DNA from: Dichetophora obliterata
Taxonomy: Eukaryota; Arthropoda; Insecta; Diptera; Sciomyzidae
NCBI GenBank assembly: GCA_963920525.1
Contig: OY986436.1
Location: 91,847,868-91,911,867 of the forward strand
Direction: 5' to 3'
DNA: 64,000 bases
This document shows, in pieces, positions 23,721-36,105 of the stretch. The notes below the pieces were generated by a model. That model worked only from the letters and a program-made list of their open reading frames with translations, was not told where the DNA came from and searched no databases. The number at the start of each line of letters is the position of its first letter. Position 1 is the first letter of the stretch. The translations under genes were made by a program, and so were the position numbers.

Positions 23721-24150
23721 AGTTTTTATCCAAACAAATCAAAAATATAGATATTGAAGAATTATTAGGCTGAAAAATTCCTACCTGATATTCACTTTAA
23801 TTTTATTTATTTATTAACTAATTACATACTTTAGTAATTCAAAGTTCCTGGCATTAAATACAATACATTAACAATTAAAAAATGCATTTATGTTTTTTAT
23901 ATACATTTCATAAGTAGTTTCAGAAACTTAAAAAGAGTTTTTATCCAAACAAATCAAAAATATAGATATTGAAGAATTATTAGGCTGAAAAATTCCTACC
24001 TGATATTCACTTTAATTTTATTTATTTATTAACTAATTACATACTTTACTAATTCAAAGTTCTTGACATTAAATACAATACATTAACAATTAAAAAATGC
24101 ATTTATGCTTTTTATATACATTTCATAAGTAGTTTCAGAAACTTAAAAAT
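23721..24150 (+). repeat. 215 bp tandem duplication
   Basis: Two adjacent copies, 23721-23935 and 23936-24150, differ at only a few positions. This is a recent direct duplication of non-coding DNA. Confidence 0.92.
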
Positions 24151-24312
24151 TTGTTGTTTGTTTTATTTTTTTTTTATGTTGAACTAAAAAAATATTTAAA
24201 ACTTCATAATTTTAATTTAATTTCTCAATTCAGTACTTTTATTGCTATTTGAAATTCGGCAAGAACCAAACCGAAAATTTGAATTATCATTCCAAAGATT
24301 AATCAGTCAAAG

Positions 24313-24720
24313 CAGAAGGATTCAGTGACCCATTTTTACCTAATGCTCGCGCGAGCACCGAATTCGTAAAAATAAAAAATTAGATGGCAACCCTATCCAC
24401 TATATTGAATTTTAAAATTATGAGTTTAGATTCGAAATCAGCTACCCCTAACACTGTTAAATGATGTGTAAAAATCTTAAAAATACATTTTACTAGGTGG
24501 CAATACTGTGGTAAAAATTTAGGTGGCAACCCTAACCTCCATCTTAAATTTTAAAACTGTGACATTAGATTCGAAATCAAATCCGTTGTTAGAATTTCAA
24601 AATTACAAGAATTCGTTAAAATACAAAAAAAAAATCTAAGTGGCAACTCTATCCAGCATCTTGAATTTTAAATTTTGACATCAATTCCGGAATCAGCTAC
24701 CCCTAAAACTGCTAACCACG
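24313..24720. repeat. Diverged copies of the 8.1-9.1 kb foldback repeat
   Basis: GGTGGCAA, ATCCACTATATTGAATTTTA, AGATTCGAAATCAGCTACCC and CTAACACTGTTAAATGATG recur as in the 8105-9090 cluster. About two and a half units. Confidence 0.75.
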
Positions 24721-25219
24721 GAGTCAACAGAACCCTGAAAAGTCCTATTACGCTTAAGCTTTCTCTACACAAGCTCATTGAATTTTTTCTTTAACTTCAA
24801 TTAATTGGATTATTGCGACCTTACAAGCTTTTGCCGATCGTTTGCTTTTTAACTTTCTGACCTACGAAGTAAGTCTAAACAAGCGACGCCAACGAGCAAG
24901 CATGGATATGACTTGTATCTGTTTGGTATTTTTGCAAGCTAGCTTAAGCTTGCTTTTTCAAATTTGGATACAGACTTGAATTCAAATACTTGAAAAGGTT
25001 TGAACTTCAAGTAGGCTTGTGCAGTTCTCTGATTTATATCATAAAAAACGTATTGTTCAAATTAAAATAGTTTCGGAATAAAATTGCAATATATTTGCTT
25101 TTTAGTAAGGAGAAAAATAAGATAACATTTAAATTACATGACTTTCACACAAACATTTTTTTTCGAAACGGCATTATTTGCGATAAAACTTACATAAAAA
25201 GTAATTAAAATACAAAAAA

Positions 25220-25440
25220 CATGATTACGATTACAGTAATTTTAATTGTCATTTTCATTGATTATGATTACTGTAATTGTATTCAATAGATTTTTCTATT
25301 ACATGGATAATTTGCGTGTATACCGATTACAGTAATCGTATTAATACTTTTCTTACATTACAATTACAGTAATCGTAATCGTTAATTTTTAGGATTACAA
25401 TTACTATAATTGTAATTGGAAAGTAATTGTAATCACAAAA
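25220..25440. repeat. Low-complexity ATTACAGTAAT repeats
   Basis: Short palindromic words ATTACAGTAAT and variants recur about ten times on both strands. Simple repeat; no gene. Confidence 0.75.
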
Positions 25441-25646
25441 TACCCAGCTCTGGTCAAGGCTACTGAAGGTGGAAAGGCTAGCGCCTTCCGAAACAGTCTG
25501 TCTAGTCTGCTGTGTGATTGAGTCCATACAGAGTTGTTGTTGTTGCCTTATTCATAACTAACTTGATCTAAAAAGCTCAAACGTAACTAAAATAATCAGT
25601 CACAAATAAATGCATTACACATTGCTACAAATTTGAATGAAGTGGA

Positions 25647-28114
25647 AATCCCTGGGAAGTGTTACTGTTCTAGGTATTGTTGAGTATAAGAAGTTTGCAT
25701 ATAAGAAATTTTCCAAACACCTCCAAAATCTTGACTTACCATTAAAAACCCGGTTTTCGATACCTTTCCGTACTTATTAGCCTGTAACTAAGTTGATAAT
25801 TAATCATTTTCTTGTTTTTGACCGGATTCAAGAAGAGCAAACGTAGACCATTTGAATAATTTAAGAAAAAATAAAAAATCTGTATGTTTTTGTCCGGCAA
25901 ACATAGTTTTTTTTCAATATTTTTGACTTTTCAATTTTGGCGATTTTTGGAAACACTATTTTATATTGGAAGCATACCTTAGGTGAATTGTTTTAAAAAG
26001 TACGTTTATAAACAAAAAAAAAGCAAAAATGTTTAAAATAATTGATAATTAATTGACTGACCCTTTCATGAAATCAAATTTTTTACAAAAAAAAAACAAT
26101 TTTTGACCATTCAACTCAAAAATGTTTACTTGAACGTTTTTTTCTTAACTTAGCATCATCACTATCTCGTTTCAGCGACCAACAATATTCTGAAATCATT
26201 TTTATTTTATTATTTCCTTCGAAGTGCTTTCCAATCTTTGCCATTTCTTGGGGAAAATGTTCCTCTTGTTCATCGCTGAACTGGCCCAGGTTATTTATGA
26301 AGATGTCTAAATGCGAATGCAGAAAATGTATTTTGATAGACATGTTGCAGCCCATTTCACCATACGCATTTAAAAATTCGTTTACAACCATAACATAGTC
26401 TTCGCTTCTGTGATTTCCAAGAAAATTATCGCATAGCTCAACAAAACCCTTCCATGCACGTTTTCAACCAAACTTAGCTTGTTCATAAAACTCACATCGC
26501 TCATAATGTTACGAATTTGAGGTCCTATGAAAATACCTAAATTTTATCAAAACGGATTAAAATTTTGAAAATAAAACAGTATATGGAAAGGAAGAAATTA
26601 ATACCTCCTTTTAATTTCGCTTCACTTAGTTTTGGGAACACCGTCTTAAGATGGGAAAAGGCAACGCCGTTAACATCCAATTTTTTTACAAATTGATTCA
26701 TGTATCCCAGCTTGAGATGCAGTGGTGGCAGAATAACATTCTCGGCTTTTACTAATGGGGCGTTTAAAACATTTTTTTTGCCCTATTTGATGCGACTAAC
26801 GAGGTGGCCATTCTTTTCGATCATAGCGATTCGGTGCAAGACTATCCCATTCCCAAATAGCACGGATGTTTTGTAAAGGAGTACAAAATTTATTTTTTTT
26901 TAAATATGAACTTTTACTAGAGCCATCAATGAAAAGTCATTCAACAGCATTATAATTGTGACCCAATGTCGAAAATAGTTTGGGTACATTCACGCAACAC
27001 ACGAGATAACTGTTTTGCCATCAGTTTTAAAACATTCTTCAAGTAGCAAAGTCCGATCACTTCTTCTACCAGAAGTTACAAGAAAATCTTTTTCCACTAT
27101 ATTCCACTGCTTTAATCGTGACGCGAGGATTTCTGATTGTCGTTTGAACAATTGTAAATTGCGTACAAGATCATCGAAATCTGCTTTTGAAATAAAATGT
27201 CGCTCCGTTGTCGTTGATTTGGATGTCTTCTCGTTTTAAATCTTTTTAGTTGCAACAGTAGATTTTCTCGTTGTCAGAACTTCATCATCCCAAGATATTG
27301 GTTTAGTAATAGTTACAACATTTGCCTACTTTATGTGTTTACGAGTTTTAAAACTGTTACCTGAAACATTGGTTTGACAAAAGTAGCAATCATCTGGTTA
27401 ATAATATGGCTGATGATGCCAAGTCATAGGCTCAGAAAAAGGTAAAGCGGCTCAAGGTTGAAGTTCGCATTTTTTATCGTTCTACAGCAATATTCACAAA
27501 TAGATTCTGGCTCATACCAGCGACTGGTATTATAAGAGCGGATGTGTGAAAAACCTAATAAATTTGGTACATTTGTGACTTTTCAATAGATATCAGTCAT
27601 CAGTATAGTTTTAAAGATATCATATTAAATAATCTGTGCTCTTATAAAAAATGTGCAAAAGAACACGAAAAACGTTGTGCAGGCATTTTTGCAAAAATTT
27701 TGTTTTCATCAATAACTCTGTCAATTACTAGCCGATTTTTAAAAACTAAATTCCGTCGTAATTGTTAATAAACGTGTTTGTACATTAACAGATAGTTTGG
27801 TGTCTATATAAAATAGTGTGTACAAAAATAGTAAAAGTTGGAAAATATTAAAAAAAACTTGAAAAGAATTGAGTTTGCCGGACAAGGGCACAAATATTTA
27901 TCAAGTTTTTATAAACTATATGTATATTATTAGAAACGTCTAAGTTTTTTCTTCCGGAATCCGCTAAGTTACAGCCTTATAAGTGCGCAAAGGTACAAAA
28001 ATCGGTTATTTAACGGCAAGTCAAGATTTTGAGGGTGTTTGGCGAATTTCTGGTATGCAGTCTTGTTATAATCAACAAGACCTGCAAGAAAAATGGTAAC
28101 ACTTCCCAGGGATT
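25647..28114 (-). mobile_element. Element with long inverted termini carrying an unknown gene
   Basis: The left end (25647 to about 25915) reads inversely at the right end (about 27860-28114). Both start AATCCCTGGGAAGTGTTAC and share AAATCTTGACTT, GGCTGTAACT/GCCTGTAACT and TGTCCGGCAAAC over about 250 bp at roughly 70-75% by eye. The 2,468 bp unit encloses one degraded gene on the minus strand (26116-27540). No clear target duplication was found, perhaps through age. The class is not assigned: the gene has no recognised DDE, RT or tyrosine recombinase motif. Confidence 0.7.
26116..27540 (-). pseudogene. Degraded gene of a multicopy arthropod-like family of unknown function
   Basis: The reading runs from about 27540 down to 26116 in pieces. 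An N-terminal part has a Cys-pair region (D-D-C-Y-F-C and a C-E-Y-C pair, perhaps a zinc site). A middle block includes LFIDGSSKSSYL. A block KAENVILPPLHLKLGYMNQF is followed by KLSEAKLKGG. An apparent intron at about 26535-26605 comes before GPQIRNIMSD. The C-terminus has CNMSIKIHFLHSHLD, FSDEQEEHFPQEM and EYCWSLKRD. There are several stops and frameshifts in the 5' half; the last 91 residues are open. I recall similar proteins recurring as unnamed repeats in arthropod genomes, but not a named family. Placement between long inverted repeats suggests it is the element's own gene. Confidence 0.65.
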
Positions 28115-29119
28115 TTGGACTGTCGCACTGTGTTATCAAAGGCTTTTTCGCAAAGATTAAGGTGTTTCGATTTCAGGTTATGAAATATCGAATTATCTTC
28201 CCAATAAGCCAAACAAGCTTGGAATAAGCTTGTAGTAAGCTTACAAGCGTAAACATCGCTCTTGGAAAAAGCTTATAAAACTATTGTGAAATGCTTTCAA
28301 GTAATTGAAGAATAAGCAAAAAGGAACCCTTGGAAAAATATTCGTTGCTGTAATATTATTTCAAGCGTTTACTATTCAATTGAAATTAAAAAAATAATTT
28401 ATTTTTACATGCAAAAATAGCTTCAATCACCTGAGACTTATGTTTGTTATTAAAGTAATAAACGGAGACTACACGGTTTTGTTTAAAAAGGAAGGAATCA
28501 CTGACCTATGTAGTTTTTACTCAGATTATAGCTTTACATTTTAGGATGCGTTCTAAAAAAAAATATGAATGAAAAAATTGGCTAATTAGGTTTCTGAAAT
28601 GAAGGTTTTAATTATATTTATTGTATTGCGAAAAAGCAAACTGCAATTATTTGCTTTCCTGATCGTTTATTTTATATCAACTCGAGTACAGTAATTTTAT
28701 TGATTTTCTGCAAAAAAAAAAAAAAATAAACATGTTGTTGTGGTCATGTTCAACTAGCTTCTTTTTTTTGTTGGTGGCACAAAACCGTCAATGAATATTA
28801 TGATAAACGACAAAAAATACTTACTTTCCATTTACTGCACGTGTGTGTTATGCTGGTGATTTTTAAGGGTCTATGAGTTGTTTAGCTGTTGTGGAATGAT
28901 GGAGGAGGTATCTATGTGTGTGCAAGGCATTTCGCTCTTATCACGAGTTTAGAAAGGGGGCAAAAGAGAAGTTTTCCAGTTACGGTGACACTTGAGTTTT
29001 ATGACAATGAATTTGGAAAGAAAATAATGCATGAATATGGGGAGTTTCAGTGCCAACTTTATGGAATAAATTTTTTGTCTAGGCTAGGGTAAGCTGAAAT
29101 TCGTTACTACTACATATAC
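28115..29119. other. Non-coding spacer
   Basis: Repeated AAGCTT words at 28210-28280; otherwise nothing recognised. The frame at 28889-29092 has no family features. Confidence 0.5.
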
Positions 29120-30422
29120 AGGGTCCGCCATCTAACGTTTTTTTTCAACTAGTGCTTATTTCGTGCTAGTGCTTACATTTAGCTCATGTCTGATTTGACA
29201 GATACTAATTAGTTTTATCCTTCCGCTAAACGAATATGGTTGTGTATACGCTTGAACAACGCTGGGAAATATTGCGACAATACTTTGAAAATCATGGTAA
29301 TGTTGCAGAATGTGTGCGAAAATTGCGTACGGATTTTGGAAGAAGAGAAGCACCGTCAGCTCCGTATGTTCGTTATCTTGTGAAAAAAGTGAAAGAAACT
29401 GGCATCCTCATCGATAAACCAAAGCGTGAAAAGCCAAAAGCACTGCGTACACCCGAGAATATTGCTGCTGTGGCAGAAAGTGTGCGTGAAGCGCCATCAA
29501 CATCAATTCACCGTCGTTCTCAACAATTGAACATTTCGGAGACATCATTGAGACGAATTTTGCATAAAGACCTTGGCATGACGCCATACAAAGTCCAATT
29601 GGTTCAGGAGTTGAAGCCAACTGACCATCCAATGCGTTTTCGCTTCGCTAAGTGGGCCTGCGATCGACTTACAGAAGATGCCGATTTTGCCAAAAAAATC
29701 ATCTTTTCAGATGAAGCTCATTTTGATCTTGGCGGGTATGTAAACAAGCAAAATTGTCGCATTTGGGGCACAGAAAACCCGCACGCATACATTCAAAAGC
29801 CGCTGCACCCACAACGAGTCACTGTTTGGTGCGGATTTTGGTCCAGAGGCATAATTGGGCCATTTTTCTTCGAAAATTAGCAAGGAGTGGCCGTTACAGT
29901 CAATGGCGATCGTTATCGGGCCATGTTGAACGAATTTTTGGTCACAAAAATTGAAGAGGAGGATATTGGCAACATTTGGTTTCAACAGGACGGCGCTACG
30001 TGCCACACAGCCGAAGCTACACTCGATGTTTTGCGCCCTGTTTTTGAAGATAGCATTATCAGCCGCAAAGCTGATGTCGTTTGTCTACCTCGGAGCTGCG
30101 ATTTGGCACCGTTGGACTATTATTTGTGGGGTGCCCTCAAAGATAAGCGTTACGCCGACAAGCCAGAGACAATTGACGCTTTAAAGGACAATATTCGTGA
30201 AGCCATTGGTGAAATACAACTGCACACAATCGATAATGTTCTTAAAAATTGGACCGATCGTGTTGGCTACTGCATGGCCAGCCGAGGCAGCAATTTGAAC
30301 GAAATTATTTTCCATTATTAACCGGAAAGATTGTACTTTCAAATAAAAAAAGAAATTTTAGAAAATATCCAGCAGTTTTTTTTATAGAATTTTCAAAAAA
30401 AAAAAAGTTATTTGGCGGTATC
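29120..30422 (+). mobile_element. DD41D (rosa-like) transposon, copy 3, nearly intact
   Basis: TA flanks lie at 29118-29119 and 30423-30424. The left end is CAGGGTCCGCCATCTAACGT; the inverted right end is a decayed match sharing CCGCC, TAAC and a T-run. The element is 1,303 bp with a single transposase. The left end starts CAGGG like copy 2 but diverges after that. Confidence 0.82.
29236..30321 (+). pseudogene. DD41D transposase with one nonsense codon
   Basis: This is a 361-codon frame from ATG 29236 to TAA 30321, broken only by a TAG at 29878-29880. It catalyses excision and TA-targeted insertion of its element. An N-terminal paired helix-turn-helix region occupies residues 1-110, with TLEQRWEILRQYFENHG near the start. 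The first Asp is in IIFSDEAHF, then WCGFWSRGIIGPFFFEN, the second Asp in WFQQDGATCH, and the third Asp in SCDLAPLDYY, 41 residues after the second. All three acidic residues are present. At the stop, copies 1 and 2 have an acidic residue, so one G-to-T change explains it. Truncation at residue 214 removes two catalytic residues, so this copy is inactive unless the stop is read through. Confidence 0.9.
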
Positions 30423-30424
30423 TA

Positions 30425-30892
30425 ATTTCAAAATAGATGTTTTTCCATATATACATAGAATAATTTAATTAAATTCGTCATAAAATCGGATAGAATTAGA
30501 ATAGATTTCTCAATCTAGGCTTGTTTGAAAGGTATTTTTATCATCTTTCACAACCTGTATTGATACCAATAGTTTTTTTATTTTTAGTAGAGATATTAGG
30601 AATTTTTTGTCGAAAAATAGCCTAAAATGAACTTTTAACTAATAAATTCTGAATTTTCTTCGATTTTTTTCGAAATTTCTTTTTTTTGCAGATTATGAAA
30701 GTTCAGATAATTTCCAACAACTTATATTATAATCAATTTTTTTGTTTTGAACTCCTTTTTGTAGGGAAATCGATCTGAAAAAATCAACATTTTCAAGGTT
30801 TCAAAGAAAAAAACACTATTTTTACATTTTTAATTCAATTTATTTTTAAATATTATTCTCGACCTACAATTTAATGTTTTAACGTGGTAATA
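30425..30892. other. AT-rich spacer
   Basis: No gene or element ends recognised. Confidence 0.5.
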
Positions 30893-32903
30893 TTATTTTT
30901 TAAGGCTCTTTTTACTTTCCATTCGAGGAGTTTTCTTACGACTTTCTAATGTCACTGCCATAACTCCTTCACGATTCTTTTCTATAACTCGTTTTGAAAC
31001 ACTCGTTAATAATTGTACTTGTCTTTCTGTTCCTTGTATGTGCATTGGAATTTGTGGATCAGCCAGTGGTGGTTCATCGAAATCTAAGTATTCTACCAAG
31101 TGATCATATGGAATCTGTCGAGTAAATGCTGGTTCAAATAATATATCGTCGTTATTCATATCAACCATATTGACATAATCGGCAGCATCGAAATTTAAGA
31201 TATATTTTTTATAAACTCTGAGTTTAGTTGGATCGTACAATTTTTCTCGATAGTGTAAAATCTTTTTGATAGCTCTATCCCGTTATGCTTTTCGATCATC
31301 AAATAACATTGTTAATAAGATATTTTCTAGATGTGCGTAATATAAGTTGTTTTGAATTACACCATCTACAATATTTCGTAACTTTGGTTGTAAGTATCGT
31401 GTCCAACGTATAAATTTTAATAAAAGCACTGCCGTACACAACAGAGTTATAAAACTTCACATTGAAGTACATTGGCACATAAACTGTAATAATATAAACT
31501 GCCAAAGTTCTTAAATTGGTCGATGGTGTATTAGTTGTTACATATAATCGTAGTAATCTACTTGCTTTGGTTAACCAACGAGAATGTGTAATTGGTCCTG
31601 GTTTAATGTTAGCTAAATCAACTGGAATAATGCCATTCGAAATTGCTTTAGCTATTTAATATAAATATTTAACATCTGTTGATAGTTCGAACTCATGTTC
31701 ATGATCCATCATTGCAGGCATATTCTCCAGTGGTATTGGATCAAAATCAGCTACTACCTGAAAAATGAAATGTTTAGATCAATTAAAACGCAATTATTTT
31801 ATTTTAACTTTATTCCAATCGAAAAAGTAAAATAATGACAATAAATATTGATAATAAATGATGATATTAAATAAAATAAAGTGTTACATTCCTGCAATTT
31901 CTCAAATTCTTGAATAGCTTTGAATAACCTTCCACTTGCTACTCGTGGTCCACTGGTGACTCTTTTGTCCAATGCTTCATATAAATGACGAAATGGCAGT
32001 TCATTGAAATGAAGCAGACATATAAACCAGTGAATAATCGTAAAACACCATTTTCTGTTCCAGTATTTGCTGGATTAATAACAAGATTACCATGAACATC
32101 TCTTAAATTTATATCTTCGAATAAAGCTGTTGCTAAACATGAAGCGACTCTATCTGAAACACCGAATCTATCACACATCATAGCAAAATTTAAGGCATCG
32201 TATCTTTGAGTATAATAACCTCGTCTCATTTGAACAGTTGCTTCTGGAACTTCTGTTGTTGCTTCATTTTCATCTTCATCCATGTGTAATTCAGGTGGTT
32301 CGTATGTTGGATCATCGGTACCAGTTGTAAGTGTTGGTATTGTTGTAGCTACTTCTTCAACGTCTTCCGTATATTCAGGTATTGTGAATTTTCTATCATT
32401 ATGCTAGTCCATCATAAATTCTTTTAGATGTTCTGGAATCAATCCACACGAGCATTCTGTTATTTTTAATTTGCAATTACATTTGCCAATATAAAATACT
32501 AATTCGTTTATTGAATCAACAAATGCTTAAAATTGTTTCTATGTTGTACATGTTTCTGGTATTTATCAAGCAAACCAGTTATTTTTTTGAAAACACTCTT
32601 TCTATTAATGATTTCAATATTTAATTTACACCAAATTTGGATCAATTTATCTGTTGCGTGAGGAGTAAAAGTTTTATACGAGAACATTTTGTTTTCAAAT
32701 TTAGCACGATCACTTAAAAAAAAATAATATTTTGAAATGTCACATTTAGTAGGCAAACTAAGACAATTTAAATCTCTTGATAAACCATAAACAACAATAT
32801 CTTGATGAGGCATGTTAGTCAATCTAGACTCAAAACTTGTTGATGTTGTTGCTTCCATTTGCGAAGACACCGCAGACGATGTTGATGGTTCTTGATTATC
32901 CAT
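30893..32903 (-). pseudogene. Degraded gene of a second multicopy family of unknown function
   Basis: It begins at ATG 32903 (M-D-N-Q-E-P-S-T-S-S) with a Ser/Thr-rich start. The main frame shifts near 32515 into a Cys-containing stretch (FYIGKCNCKLKITECSCG). An acidic linker (EDVEEVATTIPT) follows, then YDALNFAMMCDRFGVSDRVA, then a possible intron of about 130 bp near 31760-31887. The block THSRWLTKASRLLRLYVTTN follows and the C-terminus is basic (MESKKSLKK). There are at least three stops (near 32403, 31660, 31280) plus the frameshift. I recall similar proteins in many arthropod genomes as uncharacterised repeats; no function is assigned. It lies 0.5 kb from DD41D copy 3, probably by chance. 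Confidence 0.6.
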
Positions 32904-33199
32904 AATAATTTTGATATTATCACTGCACTCTTTGATTGTGTCACACTAAATTTAAAAATAAAAAAAAATATTGGTATTGTGATAACCGAGTTTTTATTTA
33001 AGTATTTTGGCAAACTGCGAGCGCATTGCACGATGAACGATTAGTCTGCGGACAGAGTAAACGCTGATGCGAGCAGACAGGCAGGCAGGTTTTCTTACTT
33101 GTCCCAATGCGAGAAAACTCGCTTCATACGATTTCATATAAACCTGCTCGAAGTGTGCAGAGTGGAAGCAGGCAGGTCAGATCAGATCAGATCAGGTTG

Positions 33200-33234
33200 T
33201 TGCGAGAAACCAGGCTGGCGCAGGTTTCTCGCAA
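33200..33234. repeat. Perfect 12 bp hairpin
   Basis: Arms TTGCGAGAAACC and GGTTTCTCGCAA enclose an 11 nt loop. An ATCAG pentamer array (33178-33195) lies just upstream. Confidence 0.85.
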
Positions 33235-36105
33235 CTGAATTAGTTCTTTTTGTGTTGTTTTTTGTAATTTTTCAAGGAAACTGAGTTTTTTTATTATCTT
33301 TAGAATACAAGACCAATTACAACAAAAACATTCAACAACAACAACGCGTTGAACGAAACAAACATCAACAGCAGCGACCGCGCATATGTTTATGTGTGTG
33401 TGAGGGCTGTTTTTGGTGGGTATTGACAAATTTGGTTAACGTCGATTAAGATTATGCATGATAAGTTGTGAAAATGATAGATTGATCGAATGGGCAATTG
33501 TTGGGCATGTACGAAACAAAAGAAATACATATAAAACAAATAAAACAATAAAAATTAAATTGCTTGGTTTTGCATTTTTTTAATATTTTGAACAGTAAAC
33601 CAGAGTCTAATATGTTTTCAGCCCCTAAATTCCAAAATTTTTTGTAACACACAAATCAAAAATATTTAAAAAGTATTACTTGTAAAGTCATTTCAAATGA
33701 GATATAACATTTTTATGATACGTTTTTTCTATGTTTTTTTTTGTGTTCAAAATGCCAGAAAACAAAAAATCAAGTTTCACCAGCTATAACTTTCTTCTTA
33801 GGATTTTGGTTTCTTTAATTTTATGCCCAAAATAGCTCAAGGCTATGCTTTAAGCATTATTGTTGTTATTGGTTAAGATTTTGGATTTTTGACAATTTTT
33901 TTCGTAAAGTACTCAAACTTGACATTTTCTAAAGGGTACTCTTCTAATAAAAAATGCCATAACGACCAAGTTATTCAAATTAATGACACAATTTTTTTTA
34001 TTTGTATTAAGTGTTGTTTCAAGAAATTGTTTAACAAAATTTAATTGCAATTTTTTAAAATTTGGATTCTTACGACTTTTTTATTACAACAAGAAAGAAA
34101 ATATAATCTTTCCGAAAATATTACAACTCTGGTAATTTTCATCCGTTTTTTCTCACCGATGACACGTTGTACAGGTATTTAAATCTTCTATTGATTAAAA
34201 ATACAGTATTATTTAATTCGTTTACAGAATTTCAATACAAATTTTAATGACGAAACACCTCATTTTCGCCCTTTATACCAATTCAATAAGATTAAATCGC
34301 ACTGAGCCTTACTTTATCGGTGTCCGATTTGGATAAAATTTCTGGAGAGTTATCTTATCGGCCAATGGAACATTTCTAGCCACCGAAGAAAACGCTAATT
34401 TTAGTTTGAAATTCTCATTGCAATTCTATAGTGGTACAACATATCGCACGTTCTCTTCAAAAGAGTCACAACTCAATATGTTTACATATATACTTTTTCG
34501 TGTAAGACTATTTTTGATCATATACATCGGTTATCTTAATTTTGTACACATATTCTTAGTCTTTAATTAAAAAAAAAATAATTTTGTCTCTTTTTTTTTA
34601 ATGGAAAAAAAATTGTTTTTTGCTATTAATGGAAATGAAATTGTTTGAGTTGTAGCTCCTTTGAAGAGAGTGCTATTTATGTATAGAAAATAAAAATTGT
34701 TCATAAACGCCATTAGCGGAGGATGCAAAATAGAAAGCAATAGGGGGAAAAAATAAATAACAAACTTTTGGCACAATTACAATTTCCGTGGCCCCAAGAT
34801 CTGAATATGCAGTTTTGAAGAGCTCATCGAGAAAATAAGATTTACTGAAGGATTTATCGATTCCTACTAATAATCCACTACTCCACTACTAATAATCATA
34901 GAAATATATAATTTTCTCCGATCCCAATAAAGAATTTGTACCAAAAAATGCAATTTTCTGCTATTTTTAGTAGTGCTTCACAACTCCCCATGATTTTTGA
35001 AAACTCCAAAAACCAGTTGTCTTGCCCAACAGGCAAAAATTTAAGCACAGCCGCGAATAACGTTTTAAGCGACAAAAAGAAAATTGTTCATTATACGGAA
35101 AAAACTGGTATTTTAATTTTTAATCAAAAAAATGTTCATCAAAACCCTCCATGGGTAAATCCTGGCTACGGCCCTGTGCCAGATAGACACTTTGACGATT
35201 TTTGAAATCGTTGAAATTTTTGAAATCTCAGTATAGTGTGTATACAGTACACAAGTGAAACTTCTTAACTTCTAAACACACCTACGCTCCATTTGCCACC
35301 CTTCTGGGAGTTTCCTTACAACATACAAAAAATAGAAAATACGTCCAAAACCGTCCAATACGACCAAAACCGTCCAAAAACAAGTACTTTTATGAATTTG
35401 TGGGCGGCATGGGCGTCCACAGGGAGGAACGGGACACTTGCTCCCCTAGGCAATTAACATTTTTTATATATCTTCATATTAAATAAAAAAAGCCGTAAGT
35501 TTAAATTAAAATATTTTAAGAGAAAATCAAAAAACTTTCTAAACAGTAAGTTGCGCTTAAGCTTAGGGCTTTGATGAGGACGCTCATCGAAATGGTGTAT
35601 TTGTCTGTTTTTATGTAACTTGAAAAATACACGTCTCATTTTTAACAAAGGCAAATCTACTGTAAAATGAAGGTCCCAAATAGTTTTTTGAACTAGTTCA
35701 TAATAATGTTAACTTACCGATGCTTTAAAACAGTGTCGGGCAGCTTTGCACACTTGAGATTGTGTTTGTGCAGTAAAATATGTATTTATCTCACCTACAG
35801 AACGATCAAAGCTTCAGTGTTCAAGCGAATGTCAAGCAGATAAGATCTGCGATTGCGTGTTCCTTGAATATATTATATAATATCTGTGTCGATAAGCAAT
35901 AATAGCTTAAGTCGATTTAAGACAGAACTGAGTTATTGATATAGTTGTGTTCAACGTATATATCATTATGAACACACAAAATCTAGAACTTCTAGCATGA
36001 CCTTAGCCAAAGATATGAAGCAAAAACAAAAGAACTTTTCATATAACTTATATGGCGATTGAAAACTTTGAAGCAAGATTTCTGGAAACTTTGAAATAAG
36101 ACTTA
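33235..36105. other. Non-coding region, possible hAT end at 35183
   Basis: No gene recognised. The strand-inverse of CAGGGCCGTAGCCAGGATTT ends at about 35183 and resembles a hAT terminus shared with the 17846 fragment. Other long frames have low-complexity translations. Confidence 0.5.

Noticed and set aside
29408..30184. Other-frame and minus-strand frames over DD41D copy 3
   Set aside because: Shadows of the transposase reading frame.
34567..34776. 69-codon minus frame with a hydrophobic stretch
   Set aside because: AT-rich composition explains the Phe/Leu/Ile content; no start context, splice sites or conserved motif.
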